Of a stretch of DNA of 64,000 bases, positions 52,898 to 61,156 are shown one piece after another (positions within the stretch are counted from its first letter, which is position 1; every line of letters starts with the position of its first letter). The stretch is from Streptomyces liliifuscus (GTDB lineage Bacteria > Actinomycetota > Actinomycetes > Streptomycetales > Streptomycetaceae): positions 7,936,001 to 8,000,000 of the forward strand of contig NZ_CP066831.1 in the NCBI RefSeq assembly GCF_016598615.1, written 5' to 3'. A program made the translations under genes and the position numbers. The notes beneath the pieces are model-generated. The model was not told where the DNA came from, did no database searches, and was given only the letters and a program-made list of their open reading frames with translations.

Positions 52898-53683
52898 ATG
52901 ACAGGCGTCGAGAGTCCGGCATACGTGCCCGGACACGGGCTGCTGAAGGGACGCACCGCGGTGGTGACCGCCGCCGCGGGCGCGGGCATCGGCGGGGCCA
53001 CCGCGCGCCGCTTCCTGGAGGAGGGCGCGCGCGTGCTGATCAGCGACGCGCACGCGCGACGGCTCAAGGAGTACGAGGCCGAACTGGCCGGGGAGTTCGA
53101 GGGCGTCTCGGCGCTCGCGTGCGACGTCACCGACGAGGCCCAGGTCCAGGCGCTCTTCGACGCGGCCGTGCGGCAGCACGGGCGGCTCGACATCGTCGTC
53201 AACAACGCCGGTCTCGGCGGGACTTCGGACCTCGTCGACATGACCGACGAACAGTGGTCCCGGGTTCTCGACGTGACACTCAACGGCACGTTCCGGTGCA
53301 CGCGGGCCGCCCTGCGGCTGCTGAAGAGGCAGGAAGGCGGCGGAGTGATCGTCAACAACGCCTCCGTCGTCGGCTGGCGCGCCCAGGCCGGCCAGGCGCA
53401 CTACGCGGCGGCGAAGGCAGGGGTCATGGCGCTGACCCGGTGTGCGGCCCTTGAAGCCGCCGCGTTCGGCGTGCGGGTCAACGCCGTGTCACCCAGCCTC
53501 GCCATGCACCCGCACCTCGTGAAGGTGACCACCCCCGAACTGCTGGAGGAACTGACGGCCCGCGAGGCCTTCGGGAGGTACGCCGAGCCCTGGGAGGTCG
53601 CCAACGTGATCGTCTTCCTGGCGTCCGACTACTCCTCGTACATGACCGGAGAAGCGGTCTCCGTCAGCAGCCAGCATGCCTAG
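52898..53683 (+). CDS. SDR-family oxidoreductase (Rv3559c-like)
   Basis: The product is 261 aa, a classical SDR. The cofactor loop is AVVTAAAGAGIGGATARRF, followed by VVNNAGLGG and the catalytic Ser and Tyr-x3-Lys in NNASVVGWRAQAGQAHYAAAKAG. It should oxidise or reduce a hydroxyacyl-CoA or ring hydroxyl. TAGCGT ends 6 nt before the ATG, so the gene appears leaderless, under operator 1. It opens the unit SDR-TetR-thiolase. Confidence 0.9.
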   Translation: MTGVESPAYVPGHGLLKGRTAVVTAAAGAGIGGATARRFLEEGARVLISDAHARRLKEYEAELAGEFEGVSALACDVTDEAQVQALFDAAVRQHGRLDIVVNNAGLGGTSDLVDMTDEQWSRVLDVTLNGTFRCTRAALRLLKRQEGGGVIVNNASVVGWRAQAGQAHYAAAKAGVMALTRCAALEAAAFGVRVNAVSPSLAMHPHLVKVTTPELLEELTAREAFGRYAEPWEVANVIVFLASDYSSYMTGEAVSVSSQHA

Positions 53684-53698
53684 GACCACAATGGCTCC

Positions 53699-54325
53699 GT
53701 GCCCCCTACGAACGTGCCTCCCAAGAAGAAGCCCCAGGTGACCGCCGCGCCCGCCCGTCGTCGCGAACTCCTCGACACCGCCGCCGAGGTCTTCGCCGAG
53801 CAGGGCTACAACGCCACCACCGTCCGCAAGATCGCGGACCACGCGGGCATGCTCGCCGGCAGCCTCTACTACCACTTCGACTCCAAGGAATCGATGCTGG
53901 AGGAGATCCTGCGGACCTTCATGGACGAGCTGTGGGACGGGTACGACACCGTCCTGGAGGCCGAGCTCGGCCCGCGCGAGACGCTGGAGGCCCTGGTCAC
54001 CGAGTCCTTCCGGGAGATCGACCGGCACCGCGCGGCCGTCGCGATCTACCAGCGGGAGTCCAAGCACCTCGTCGCGCAGGAGCGGTTCGCGTTCCTCGCC
54101 GAGTCGCAGCGCAAGTTCGAGAAGACGTGGCTGGCCACGCTGGAGCGGGGAGTGGCAGGCGAGGTCTTCCGGGACGACCTCGACATCCGGCTCACCTACC
54201 GGTTCGTGCGCGACACGGTGTGGGTCGCCGCGTCCTGGTACCGGCCCGGCGGACAGCACAGCCCGGAGGAGATCGCCCGGCAGTACCTGTCGATGGTCCT
54301 CGACGGAATCGCCGTACGGACGTAA
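53699..54325 (+). CDS. TetR-family regulator (KstR2-like)
   Basis: The product is 208 aa. The TetR HTH is at about residues 20-65: RRRELLDTAAEVFAEQGYNA, TTVRKIADHAGMLAGSLYYHF and DSKESMLEEIL. The C-terminal ligand domain contains IYQRESKHLVAQERF and LSMVLDGIA. Length, neighbours and the two nearby operators match KstR2, which senses HIP-CoA in mycobacteria. GTG at 53699 has no ribosome binding site; CACAAT (53687-53692) ends 6 nt before it. Identification as KstR2 rests on context and pattern, not on alignment. Confidence 0.85.
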   Translation: MPPTNVPPKKKPQVTAAPARRRELLDTAAEVFAEQGYNATTVRKIADHAGMLAGSLYYHFDSKESMLEEILRTFMDELWDGYDTVLEAELGPRETLEALVTESFREIDRHRAAVAIYQRESKHLVAQERFAFLAESQRKFEKTWLATLERGVAGEVFRDDLDIRLTYRFVRDTVWVAASWYRPGGQHSPEEIARQYLSMVLDGIAVRT

Positions 54326-54329
54326 CCCC

Positions 54330-54382
54330 CTGGACCTGCTCAACCCACTGAACCTGCTCAACCCACTGAACCTGCTCAACCA
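54330..54382 (+). repeat. 18-bp tandem repeat before the thiolase gene
   Basis: Three near-identical units CTGAACCTGCTCAACCCA (54330-54347, 54348-54365 and 54366-54382, the last 1 nt short) lie between the TetR stop and the thiolase start. A run of related CTGGACCCA / CTGAACCCA fragments continues to 54420. The stretch is not coding in any convincing frame. Confidence 0.8.
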
Positions 54383-54441
54383 CTGGACCCACCGGACCCA
54401 CTGAACCCATTGGAACCCACTGAGGAGCCCGAGGAGTCGTC

Positions 54442-55599
54442 ATGGCCGAGGCCTACATAGTCGAAGCGGTCCGTACGCCAGTGGGGCGCCGGAAGGGTGG
54501 CCTCGGCGGGGTCCATCCCGCCGATCTGGGCGCGCATGTGCTGAAGGCCCTGGTCGCGCGGTCCGGTGTCGACCCGGCAGCCGTCGAGGACGTCGTCTTC
54601 GGGTGCCTGGACACCGTCGGGCCGCAGGCCGGGGACATCGCGCGGACGGCCTGGCTGGCGGCCGGTCTGCCCGAGGAGGTGCCCGGGGTGACGATCGACC
54701 GGCAGTGCGGGTCCTCGCAGCAGGCCGTGCACTTCGCCGCGCAGGGTGTCCTGTCCGGCACGCAGGACCTGGTGGTCGCGGGCGGCGTCCAGAACATGAC
54801 GCAGATCCCCATCGCCTTCGCCTCCCGCCAGGCCGCGGAGCCGCTGGGGCTCACGGAGGGGCCGTTCGCGGGGAGCGAGGGCTGGCGGGCGCGGTACGGG
54901 GACCGGCCCGTCAACCAGTTCCACGGCGCCGAGTTGATCGCCGAGAAGTGGGGGATCAGCCGACGGGACCAGGAGGAGTTCGCGCTGCGGTCGCATCAGC
55001 GGGCGATCCGGGCCATCGACGAGGGGCGTTTCGAGCGGGAGACCGTGCCGTTCGGGGACGTCGCCGTGGACGAGGGGCCTCGGCGGGACACCTCGCTGGA
55101 GAAGATGGCCGGGCTGAAGCCGGTGGTGGAGGGCGGCACCATCACCGCCGCCTGTTCCTCCCAGGTGTCCGACGGCGCGGCCGCGATGCTGCTCGCCTCC
55201 GAGCGGGCCGTGCGGGAACACGGGCTCACACCTCGGGCGCGGATTCACCATCTGTCGGTGCGGGGGGAGGATCCGATACGGATGCTGTCGGCGCCGATTC
55301 CGGCTACCGCGTACGCCTTGAAGAAGGCCGGGATGTCCATCGGTGACATCGACCTCGTCGAGATCAACGAGGCGTTCGCGCCTGTGGTGCTCGCCTGGCT
55401 GAAGGAGACCGGGGCGGATCCCGACCGGGTCAATGTCAACGGGGGTGCGATTGCCCTCGGGCATCCACTGGGGGCGACCGGGGTGAAGCTGATGACCACG
55501 TTGCTGCATGAACTGGAGCGGACCGGTGGGCGGTTCGGGTTGCAGACGATGTGTGAGGGTGGGGGGCAGGCGAACGTGACGATCGTTGAGCGGCTTTAG
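54442..55599 (+). CDS. Acetyl-CoA C-acyltransferase (thiolase, FadA6-like)
   Basis: The product is 385 aa. All thiolase catalytic residues are seen: Cys89 (DRQCGSSQQA), His341 (GGAIALGHPLGATG) and Cys371 (MCEGGGQ), with NEAFAP at 309-314. It cleaves a beta-ketoacyl-CoA. In mycobacteria FadA6 acts late in steroid C/D-ring degradation and its gene sits beside kstR2, as here. GAGGAG lies about 8 nt upstream of the ATG. It is convergent with the ipdC-like gene. Confidence 0.92.
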   Translation: MAEAYIVEAVRTPVGRRKGGLGGVHPADLGAHVLKALVARSGVDPAAVEDVVFGCLDTVGPQAGDIARTAWLAAGLPEEVPGVTIDRQCGSSQQAVHFAAQGVLSGTQDLVVAGGVQNMTQIPIAFASRQAAEPLGLTEGPFAGSEGWRARYGDRPVNQFHGAELIAEKWGISRRDQEEFALRSHQRAIRAIDEGRFERETVPFGDVAVDEGPRRDTSLEKMAGLKPVVEGGTITAACSSQVSDGAAAMLLASERAVREHGLTPRARIHHLSVRGEDPIRMLSAPIPATAYALKKAGMSIGDIDLVEINEAFAPVVLAWLKETGADPDRVNVNGGAIALGHPLGATGVKLMTTLLHELERTGGRFGLQTMCEGGGQANVTIVERL

Positions 55600-55639
55600 G
55601 TTGTTCGGTCGGGTGCGGGTGCGGGTGCGGGTGGGGTGT

Positions 55640-55670
55640 GGCTGGTCGCGCAGTTCCCCGCGCCCCTGAA
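55640..55670 (+). repeat. Dispersed repeat copy after the thiolase gene
   Basis: GGCTGGTCGCGCAGTTCCCC followed by GCGCCCCTGAA is a full-length left arm. It is preceded by a short (GTGCGG)n tract (about 55613-55635) and followed by a separate hairpin terminator. Confidence 0.75.
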
Positions 55671-55677
55671 AGAGTAG

Positions 55678-55702
55678 GGGGCGCCTCCTGACGGGGCGCC
55701 CC
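55678..55702. terminator. Hairpin between convergent thiolase and ipdC-like genes
   Basis: GGGGCGCC (55678-55685) pairs with GGCGCCCC (55695-55702) across a 9-nt loop. It lies between two convergent genes. Confidence 0.6.
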
Positions 55703-55730
55703 ACAATGGTGCCCTCGCAGCGCCGCGCCT

Positions 55731-56792
55731 CTAAGGATGAGCATGGCGCTGGTCCGGGAGCCCGCGCAGGACCGCCCCCGCTTCCGCCATTACGCGTTCC
55801 ACCAGCTCCGCACACGACGGCAGGTCCTCTATCAGGCCTGCCACCTGGCCCGAGGCCATCACCCCCAGGTCCGTGCGGCCCTCGACCATCGAGGCGCGCA
55901 GCAGCATCGGGGTGTTGGCGGCGAGGAGGACCTGGCTCCAGGTGAGGTCCTTGCCGTGTTTCATGGCCAGGCCGTCGCGGACCATCTGCTGCCAGGTGAG
56001 GCCCGAGAGCTTTCGGAAGCGGGCGGCCCGGCGGATCGCCCGGGTCAGTGTTCTCGTACGGCCCGCCTCCTCAAGGGAGTTGACCAGGTCCGTGCGGAGC
56101 ATGCGGTGGGGGAGGCCGTCCACGGCTGTCGTCACCGTCACGTCCTTCACCGTGGCCGCGAGGTACCGGGCCTTCACCGCGTCCGGGACCGTGGAGTCGG
56201 AGGTCAGGAGGAAGCGGGTGCCCATGGCGATGCCCGCCGCGCCGTACGCCAGTGCCGCGACCAGGCCCCGGCCGTCGAAGAAGCCGCCCGCCGCGATCAC
56301 CGGTATGTCGACGGCGTCCACGACCTGGGGAAGGAGGACGGTGGTCGCCACCTCGCCGGTGTGGCCGCCGCCCTCGCCGCCCTGCACGATCACCGCGTCC
56401 GCGCCCCAGGCCGCGACCTTCTCGGCGTGACGGCGGGCGCCGATGGAGGGGATGACGACGACCCCCGCGTCCTTGAGCTCGGCGATCAGCTCACGGGAGG
56501 GCGCCAGCGCGAACGAGGCGACCCTCACGTCCTCCTCGATGATCAGCCGGACGCGGTCGCGGGCGTCCCCCGCGTCCGCGCGCAGATTCACACCGAACGG
56601 CGCGTCCGTACGGGACCTGACGTCCCGGACCGCCTCCCGCAGCTGGTCGAGCGTCATCGTCGCGGAGGCCAGGATGCCCAGCGCTCCCGCGTTCGCCGAG
56701 GCGGAGACCAGACGCGGGCCCGCCACCCAGCCCATCCCGGTCTGCACGATCGGATGCCGGACGCCGACCAGTTTCGTGAGCGCGGTCTCCAT
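55731..56792 (-). CDS. Nitronate-monooxygenase-family flavoprotein (IpdC-like)
   Basis: The product is 353 aa, an FMN TIM-barrel protein of the NMO/2-nitropropane dioxygenase family. Blocks are PIVQTGMGWVAGPRLVSA at the N-terminus, VIVQGGEGGGHTGE with the active-site histidine, and VIAAGGFFDGRGLVAALAYGA. In mycobacteria IpdC acts as an enoyl reductase in HIP-CoA degradation. The ATG overlaps the ipdB-like stop by 1 nt. It is the last gene of the minus-strand unit echA20-ipdA-ipdB-ipdC. Confidence 0.88.
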   Translation of the reverse strand: METALTKLVGVRHPIVQTGMGWVAGPRLVSASANAGALGILASATMTLDQLREAVRDVRSRTDAPFGVNLRADAGDARDRVRLIIEEDVRVASFALAPSRELIAELKDAGVVVIPSIGARRHAEKVAAWGADAVIVQGGEGGGHTGEVATTVLLPQVVDAVDIPVIAAGGFFDGRGLVAALAYGAAGIAMGTRFLLTSDSTVPDAVKARYLAATVKDVTVTTAVDGLPHRMLRTDLVNSLEEAGRTRTLTRAIRRAARFRKLSGLTWQQMVRDGLAMKHGKDLTWSQVLLAANTPMLLRASMVEGRTDLGVMASGQVAGLIEDLPSCAELVERVMAEAGAVLRGLPDQRHAHP

Positions 56793-57598
56793 CAGCCTGG
56801 GACCCCACGGTCGCGCAGCCCCCGCGGGTCGATGACCTCGCGGATCAACTGCAGCTCCGCCGGGGTCGGTTCGCGGGTGTACGGGACCTCGTCGGGGATC
56901 GTCGGCTCGAACCCGGTCGCCGCCAGGACCTCCGCGACCGTCGCCCCCGGATGCAGCGAGGCGAGCCGCATCGAGTGGTCCGGCGTCGCGAAGTCGAACA
57001 CTCCCAGGTTCGACACGACCCGGGGGATGCGGTGATAGCGGGTCGCCGTGGGACCGGCCGCCGCCGCGCTGTCGTACCCCACCCCGCTGATCATGTCGAC
57101 CTTCTCCACGAAGACCCGCGTCGAGTGCTTGGGCACCCAGTAACTCACCGGGTTGTTCAGGGTGTTGACGGGCGCGCCCCGCACCCCGAGCAACTGCCGG
57201 GCCGGCCGCTCCCAGTCCCCGATGCAGGAAATGTTCTGGTTGCCGAACCGGTCGATCTGGCTCGCGCCCATCATCACGTGCCGACGCCCGCCGGTGACCA
57301 TCGCGAGATGCCTGCGGTAGGGCAGCCACCCTTCGGGCGTGCCGTCCGGGCCGACGAGCATCGCCTCGCCGTCGGTGAGCAGGAGATCCGGGGCGAAGGT
57401 CCGCCTCGCGAGCCGGGCACCGACGGAGGGGACGGCACCCATGGGGCTCGCGAGCACCTCGCCGTTGTCCCGCCACGCCTCGGCACAGGCGATCACGCAG
57501 TACTCGGCGCGGGTGGGCGGGGGAAGAGGAGCGCCGCTGGGCGGGAGGAGCGGGGTGCCGGTCGGCCGGACCGGGTCGGGGAGGGTCGCGTCCGTCAT
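56792..57598 (-). CDS. CoA-transferase-like beta subunit (IpdB-like)
   Basis: The product is 268 aa. Family I CoA-transferase blocks are seen: VMMGASQIDRFGNQNISCIG, RGAPVNTLNNPVSYWV and VEKVDMISGVGYDS. In mycobacteria the IpdAB pair opens the last steroid ring as a hydrolase and is not a true transferase. An N-terminal Pro-rich stretch of about 30 aa is extra compared with the mycobacterial protein. ATG overlaps the ipdA-like stop by 4 nt. Confidence 0.87.
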   Translation of the reverse strand: MTDATLPDPVRPTGTPLLPPSGAPLPPPTRAEYCVIACAEAWRDNGEVLASPMGAVPSVGARLARRTFAPDLLLTDGEAMLVGPDGTPEGWLPYRRHLAMVTGGRRHVMMGASQIDRFGNQNISCIGDWERPARQLLGVRGAPVNTLNNPVSYWVPKHSTRVFVEKVDMISGVGYDSAAAAGPTATRYHRIPRVVSNLGVFDFATPDHSMRLASLHPGATVAEVLAATGFEPTIPDEVPYTREPTPAELQLIREVIDPRGLRDRGVPG

Positions 57599-58449
57599 CG
57601 CCGCTCCTCGTGCCAGGCCTGTGCGGCCGACTGGTAGGCCTTCTCGTCCCCGTACAGGAACCGCTCGGTGAACTCGGGCCACGGCGTCGTCGCGTACAGC
57701 TTCTGGAAGGGCTCGTCGCGGTCGTGGTCGGGGACGCAGGAGGTGGGGTGCGCGCCGCCGGGCGTCTCGACGACTCCCGTGACCGAGTGCCGGTTGACGA
57801 GGAGGGTCTGCGGCACCGCGTCGTCGAAGCGGTCCACCAGCCGCTCGCAGGAGACGTACGCGTTGTCCGCGGCCTCGCAGAAGAGGTCGTCGAAGTACGG
57901 GTCCGGGCCCAGATACTGGCCGTTGCCCGAGCGGTCCGCGCGGTTGACGTGGACGAGGGCCGCGTCCATGCGCAGGGCCGGCATGGCGACGAAGGTCTCC
58001 CGGATCCCGGTCGACGGGTCCTCGTACGGCGAAGTGACCGTCCGTAGGCCGGGGTTGACCCGCATGACGTCCGAACCGATGCCGGCCCGGACCGGCATGA
58101 ACGGCAGCCGGTTCGCGGCGGCGTGCAGCCCCCACATGAACATCGCCTCGTCGACCTCCGTCAGCTCGAGGGCCCCGCTCTGCCGGGCTGCCCGGAAGTG
58201 CGGCTCCAGGGGGATCGAGTCGAGCGTCACGAAGGCCGCGACAAGCTTGCGGATCCGCCCCGCGGCGGCGAGCATCCCGACGTCCGGGCCGCCGTACGAC
58301 ACGACCGTGAGGTCCGTGACTTGGGAGCGGAGCAGCGCTCTGACCAGGGCCATCGGTTTGCGGCGCGAGCCCCAGCCGCCGATACCGAGGGTCATCCCGC
58401 TGCGGAGCCGGGAGACGGCCTCGTCGGCCGTCATCGTCTTGTCGCTCAT
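57595..58449 (-). CDS. CoA-transferase-like alpha subunit (IpdA-like)
   Basis: The product is 284 aa, close to mycobacterial IpdA. Blocks are MTLGIGGWGSRRKPMALVRA near residue 20, VVSYGGPDVGMLAAAGRI, and HVNRADRSGNGQYLGPDPYF. Together with the beta subunit it should form the COCHEA-CoA hydrolase, if the steroid assignment is right. ATG at 58449 overlaps the enoyl-CoA-hydratase stop by 4 nt. Confidence 0.88.
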   Translation of the reverse strand: MSDKTMTADEAVSRLRSGMTLGIGGWGSRRKPMALVRALLRSQVTDLTVVSYGGPDVGMLAAAGRIRKLVAAFVTLDSIPLEPHFRAARQSGALELTEVDEAMFMWGLHAAANRLPFMPVRAGIGSDVMRVNPGLRTVTSPYEDPSTGIRETFVAMPALRMDAALVHVNRADRSGNGQYLGPDPYFDDLFCEAADNAYVSCERLVDRFDDAVPQTLLVNRHSVTGVVETPGGAHPTSCVPDHDRDEPFQKLYATTPWPEFTERFLYGDEKAYQSAAQAWHEERR

Positions 58450-59204
58450 TCCGTACCCCCTCCTTCCCGGTCCTTCCCGAACGTGTCCCTGACCCGGTCG
58501 CCCACCCCCGCGAGGTTCGCCTCGAACGTGAAGCCCTGCTCGAAGCGGTAGCTGCGGCGCACGTCCACGGGGTCGATGCCGTTGATCGCGGCCTTGGCCA
58601 GCCGGATCAGCTGCCCGTCCTTGCTCGCGATCTGGCCGGCCAACTCCAGCACGGCGGCACGCAGTTCGTCGCGTGGCACGACCCGCCACACCGACCCGTG
58701 CCGGTGCAGCTCGGCCGCGGTCGCCGTGCGCGAGGTGTAGTACAGCGCGCGCATCAGGTGCTGCGGCACCAGCCGGGCCAGATGCGTGGCCGCGCCCAGG
58801 GCGCCCCGGTCCAGCTCGGGCAGGCCGAAGGTCGCGTCCTCGCTCGCCACGATCGCGTCCGCGTTGCCCACCAGGCCTATTCCGCCGCCCAGGCAGAAGC
58901 CGTGCACCTCCGCCACCACGGGGACCTCGCACTCGTACACCGCGGCGAAGGCGTCGGCACAGCCGCGGTTGGCGCCGAGCAGGGCGCTGCCGCCCTGCGC
59001 CTGTATCTCCTTGATGTCCACGCCGGCGTTGAACCCCCGCCCCTCGGCGGCCAGCACCACACAGCGGACCTCGGCGTCGCGGCCCGCCGCGCGCAGGGCG
59101 TCGGCCAGCTCGAACCAGCCGCGCACCGGCAGCGCGTTCACGGGCGGGAAGTCGACCGTGACGACGGAAATCCCCTTTTCCGGGGACGAGGTGGAGACAC
59201 CCAT
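58446..59204 (-). CDS. Enoyl-CoA hydratase/isomerase family protein (EchA20-like)
   Basis: The product is 252 aa, a crotonase fold. Oxyanion-hole segments are GRGFNAGVDIKE and VHGFCLGGGIGLVGNAD, then the catalytic region FGLPELDRGALGAATHL. In mycobacteria EchA20 opens a ring of 5OH-HIC-CoA-derived intermediates. ATG at 59204 is preferred, because an in-frame ATG at 59234 lies inside the operator. It is the first gene of the unit that runs to ipdC. Confidence 0.88.
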   Translation of the reverse strand: MGVSTSSPEKGISVVTVDFPPVNALPVRGWFELADALRAAGRDAEVRCVVLAAEGRGFNAGVDIKEIQAQGGSALLGANRGCADAFAAVYECEVPVVAEVHGFCLGGGIGLVGNADAIVASEDATFGLPELDRGALGAATHLARLVPQHLMRALYYTSRTATAAELHRHGSVWRVVPRDELRAAVLELAGQIASKDGQLIRLAKAAINGIDPVDVRRSYRFEQGFTFEANLAGVGDRVRDTFGKDREGGGTE

Positions 59205-59222
59205 CAGCTCATCAGCTACCTT

Positions 59223-59242
59223 TCGACCAAACATTTGTTAGG
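59223..59242. promoter_or_regulatory. KstR2-like operator 2 between echA20-like and SDR genes
   Basis: TCGACCAAACATTTGTTAGG contains, on the minus strand, AACAAATGTTTGGT, which differs from the core of operator 1 (AACAAGTGTTTGGT) at one base. The half CCTAACAA is identical in both. It lies 19 nt before the echA20-like ATG and 49 nt before the SDR GTG, so it can control both directions. Confidence 0.7.
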
Positions 59243-59290
59243 TGCGCCGGTTGTGAAGGTAACAGCGAATACCGACGAGTGGGAGGCCCT

Positions 59291-60133
59291 GTGGACAAGC
59301 TGTCGGACGAGCCGTCAGGCAGGCCGTCGAAGGGTCCGTCGGACGAGCCGTCCGGCAAACGGCTCGTGGTGGTCACGGGCGGCACCCGGGGCGTGGGCGC
59401 CGGGATCGCCCGCGCGTTCGTGGAGGCGGGCACCGAGGTCGTGGTCTGTGCGCGCAGACCGCCCGAAGTTCCGGTCGACGGCGTCGAGTTCGTCCCCCTC
59501 GATCTGCGGGACCCACCGGCCGTGCGCGCCTTCTTCGACGGGCTGCCCCGGGTCGACGTGCTGGTCAACAACGCGGGCGGCGCCCCCTACCGGCTGCTCG
59601 CGGAGACGGACGCCGAGCGGCACGCGCGCGTGATCGAACTCAACCTCACCGCGCCGCTGACGGCGTCCCTGGCGGCGTACGAGCAGCTCAGGCGCGCGCG
59701 TGGCTCCGTCGTGATGATCGGCAGCGTCAGCGGGACACGGCCCTCGCCCGGCACGGCGGCCTACGGGGCGGCCAAGGCGGGACTGGAGAACCTCGCGCGC
59801 TCGATGGCCGTGGAGTGGGCACCGGACGTGCGGGTGAACACCCTCGTCGTGGGGATGGTCCGCACCGAGCTGTCCCATCTCCACTACGGGGGCGAGGACG
59901 GCATTGCGGCCGTCTCCCGCACCGTCCCCATGGGGCGGCTCGCCGAGCCCCTGGACGTCGGCAGGGCCGCCGTCTTCCTCGCGTCGGACGCCGCCGCGTA
60001 CATCACCGGGGCCGGCCTCCTCGTGCACGGCGGGGGCGAGCGGCCCGCCTTCCTGGACGCGGCTACCGCCAACAAGGAGAAGGCCGACGAGCAGAAGGCC
60101 GACAAGGAAAAAGAGGGAGGAGAAGCGGGATGA
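59291..60133 (+). CDS. SDR-family oxidoreductase (Rv3549c-like)
   Basis: The product is 280 aa. The cofactor loop is VVVTGGTRGVGAGIARAF (about 26-43), followed by VLVNNAGG and the catalytic Ser and Tyr-x3-Lys in IGSVSGTRPSPGTAAYGAAKAG. The first 25 residues are a repetitive Ser/Pro/Gly tract (SDEPSGRPSKGPSDEPSG) and the last 25 a Lys/Ala/Glu-rich tail (NKEKADEQKADKEKEG), both unusual for an SDR. GTG at 59291 has GGAGG 4 nt upstream; an in-frame GTG at 59279 lacks one. Confidence 0.88.
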   Translation: MDKLSDEPSGRPSKGPSDEPSGKRLVVVTGGTRGVGAGIARAFVEAGTEVVVCARRPPEVPVDGVEFVPLDLRDPPAVRAFFDGLPRVDVLVNNAGGAPYRLLAETDAERHARVIELNLTAPLTASLAAYEQLRRARGSVVMIGSVSGTRPSPGTAAYGAAKAGLENLARSMAVEWAPDVRVNTLVVGMVRTELSHLHYGGEDGIAAVSRTVPMGRLAEPLDVGRAAVFLASDAAAYITGAGLLVHGGGERPAFLDAATANKEKADEQKADKEKEGGEAG

Positions 60134-61047
60134 CTGCAGGCAGCGGAATCTGCGACGGGCGGGTCGTGATCGTCACGGGCGCGGGCCGCGGGCTCGGGCG
60201 GGCGCACGCGCTCGCCTTCGCGGCGGAGGGCGCGCGCGTCGTCGTCAACGACCTGGGCGTCGGACTCGACGGCTCGCCAGGGCCCGACAGCCCGGCCCGG
60301 CAGGTCGTCGAGGAGATCACGGCGGCGGGCGGCGAGGCGGTGGCGCACGGCGGGGACATCGCCACGACCGAGGGCGCCGCATCCCTCGTACGCACGGCCG
60401 TGGACGCCTTCGGGCGGCTCGACACGCTCGTCAACAACGCCGGGTTCCTGCGTGACCGGATGCTCGTGAACCTCGACGAGGACGACTGGGACGCCGTCAT
60501 GCGCGTCCATCTGAAGGGCCACTTCCTGCCGATGAAGCACGCCGCCGCGCACTGGCGGGCGGAGGCGAAGGCGGGGCGGGTGCCGCAGGCGCGGATCGTC
60601 AACACCAGTTCCGGCGCCGGGCTGTTGGGGTCGGTCGGGCAGGGGAACTACAGCGCCGCCAAGGCCGGGATCGTGGGGCTCACCCTGGTGGCCGCCGCCG
60701 AGATGGGGCGCTATGGAGTACAGGTCAACGCCATCGCGCCCGCCGCGCGGACCCGGATGACCGAGGGCACCTTCGCCGAGACGATGACGGCGCCCGACAG
60801 CGGCTTCGACGCGATGGCGCCCGGGAACGTGTCGCCGCTCGTCGTCTGGCTCGGCTCCGCCGCGAGCGCCGGCGTCACCGGCCGGGTCTTCGAGACCGAG
60901 GGCGGCCGCATCACGGTCATGGAGGGCTGGCGGCCCGGCCCGAGCACCGACAAGGGGGCGCGATGGACCCCCGCCGAGGCCGGGGACACCGCGCTCAAAC
61001 TGCTCGCGGAGGCGCAGGCACCCCAGCCGGTCCACGGAGCGCAGTAG
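60130..61047 (+). CDS. SDR-family oxidoreductase (Rv3548c-like, HSD17B4-type)
   Basis: The product is 305 aa. The N-terminus IVTGAGRGLGRAHALAFAAEGARVVVNDLG is the form found in peroxisomal multifunctional-enzyme-type hydroxyacyl-CoA dehydrogenases. Catalytic residues are in VNTSSGAGLLGSVGQGNYSAAKAG. It should oxidise a 3-hydroxyacyl-CoA. ATG overlaps the preceding SDR stop by 4 nt (ATGA). It ends the cluster. Confidence 0.9.
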   Translation: MTAGSGICDGRVVIVTGAGRGLGRAHALAFAAEGARVVVNDLGVGLDGSPGPDSPARQVVEEITAAGGEAVAHGGDIATTEGAASLVRTAVDAFGRLDTLVNNAGFLRDRMLVNLDEDDWDAVMRVHLKGHFLPMKHAAAHWRAEAKAGRVPQARIVNTSSGAGLLGSVGQGNYSAAKAGIVGLTLVAAAEMGRYGVQVNAIAPAARTRMTEGTFAETMTAPDSGFDAMAPGNVSPLVVWLGSAASAGVTGRVFETEGGRITVMEGWRPGPSTDKGARWTPAEAGDTALKLLAEAQAPQPVHGAQ

Positions 61048-61156
61048 TGCGATCGGCGTACGACACCTAGGAGGCCGACGCGCGGGGAACCCTTTGACCC
61101 CGCACCCCGTGCTCGCGAGGATGCCCAGCAGGGCGGGCCGTGCGGAGGTGGCTCAG

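Noticed and set aside
59205..59234. An earlier ATG for the echA20-like protein
   Set aside because: It lies inside the putative operator. The start at 59204 leaves a full-length crotonase domain and a short leader.
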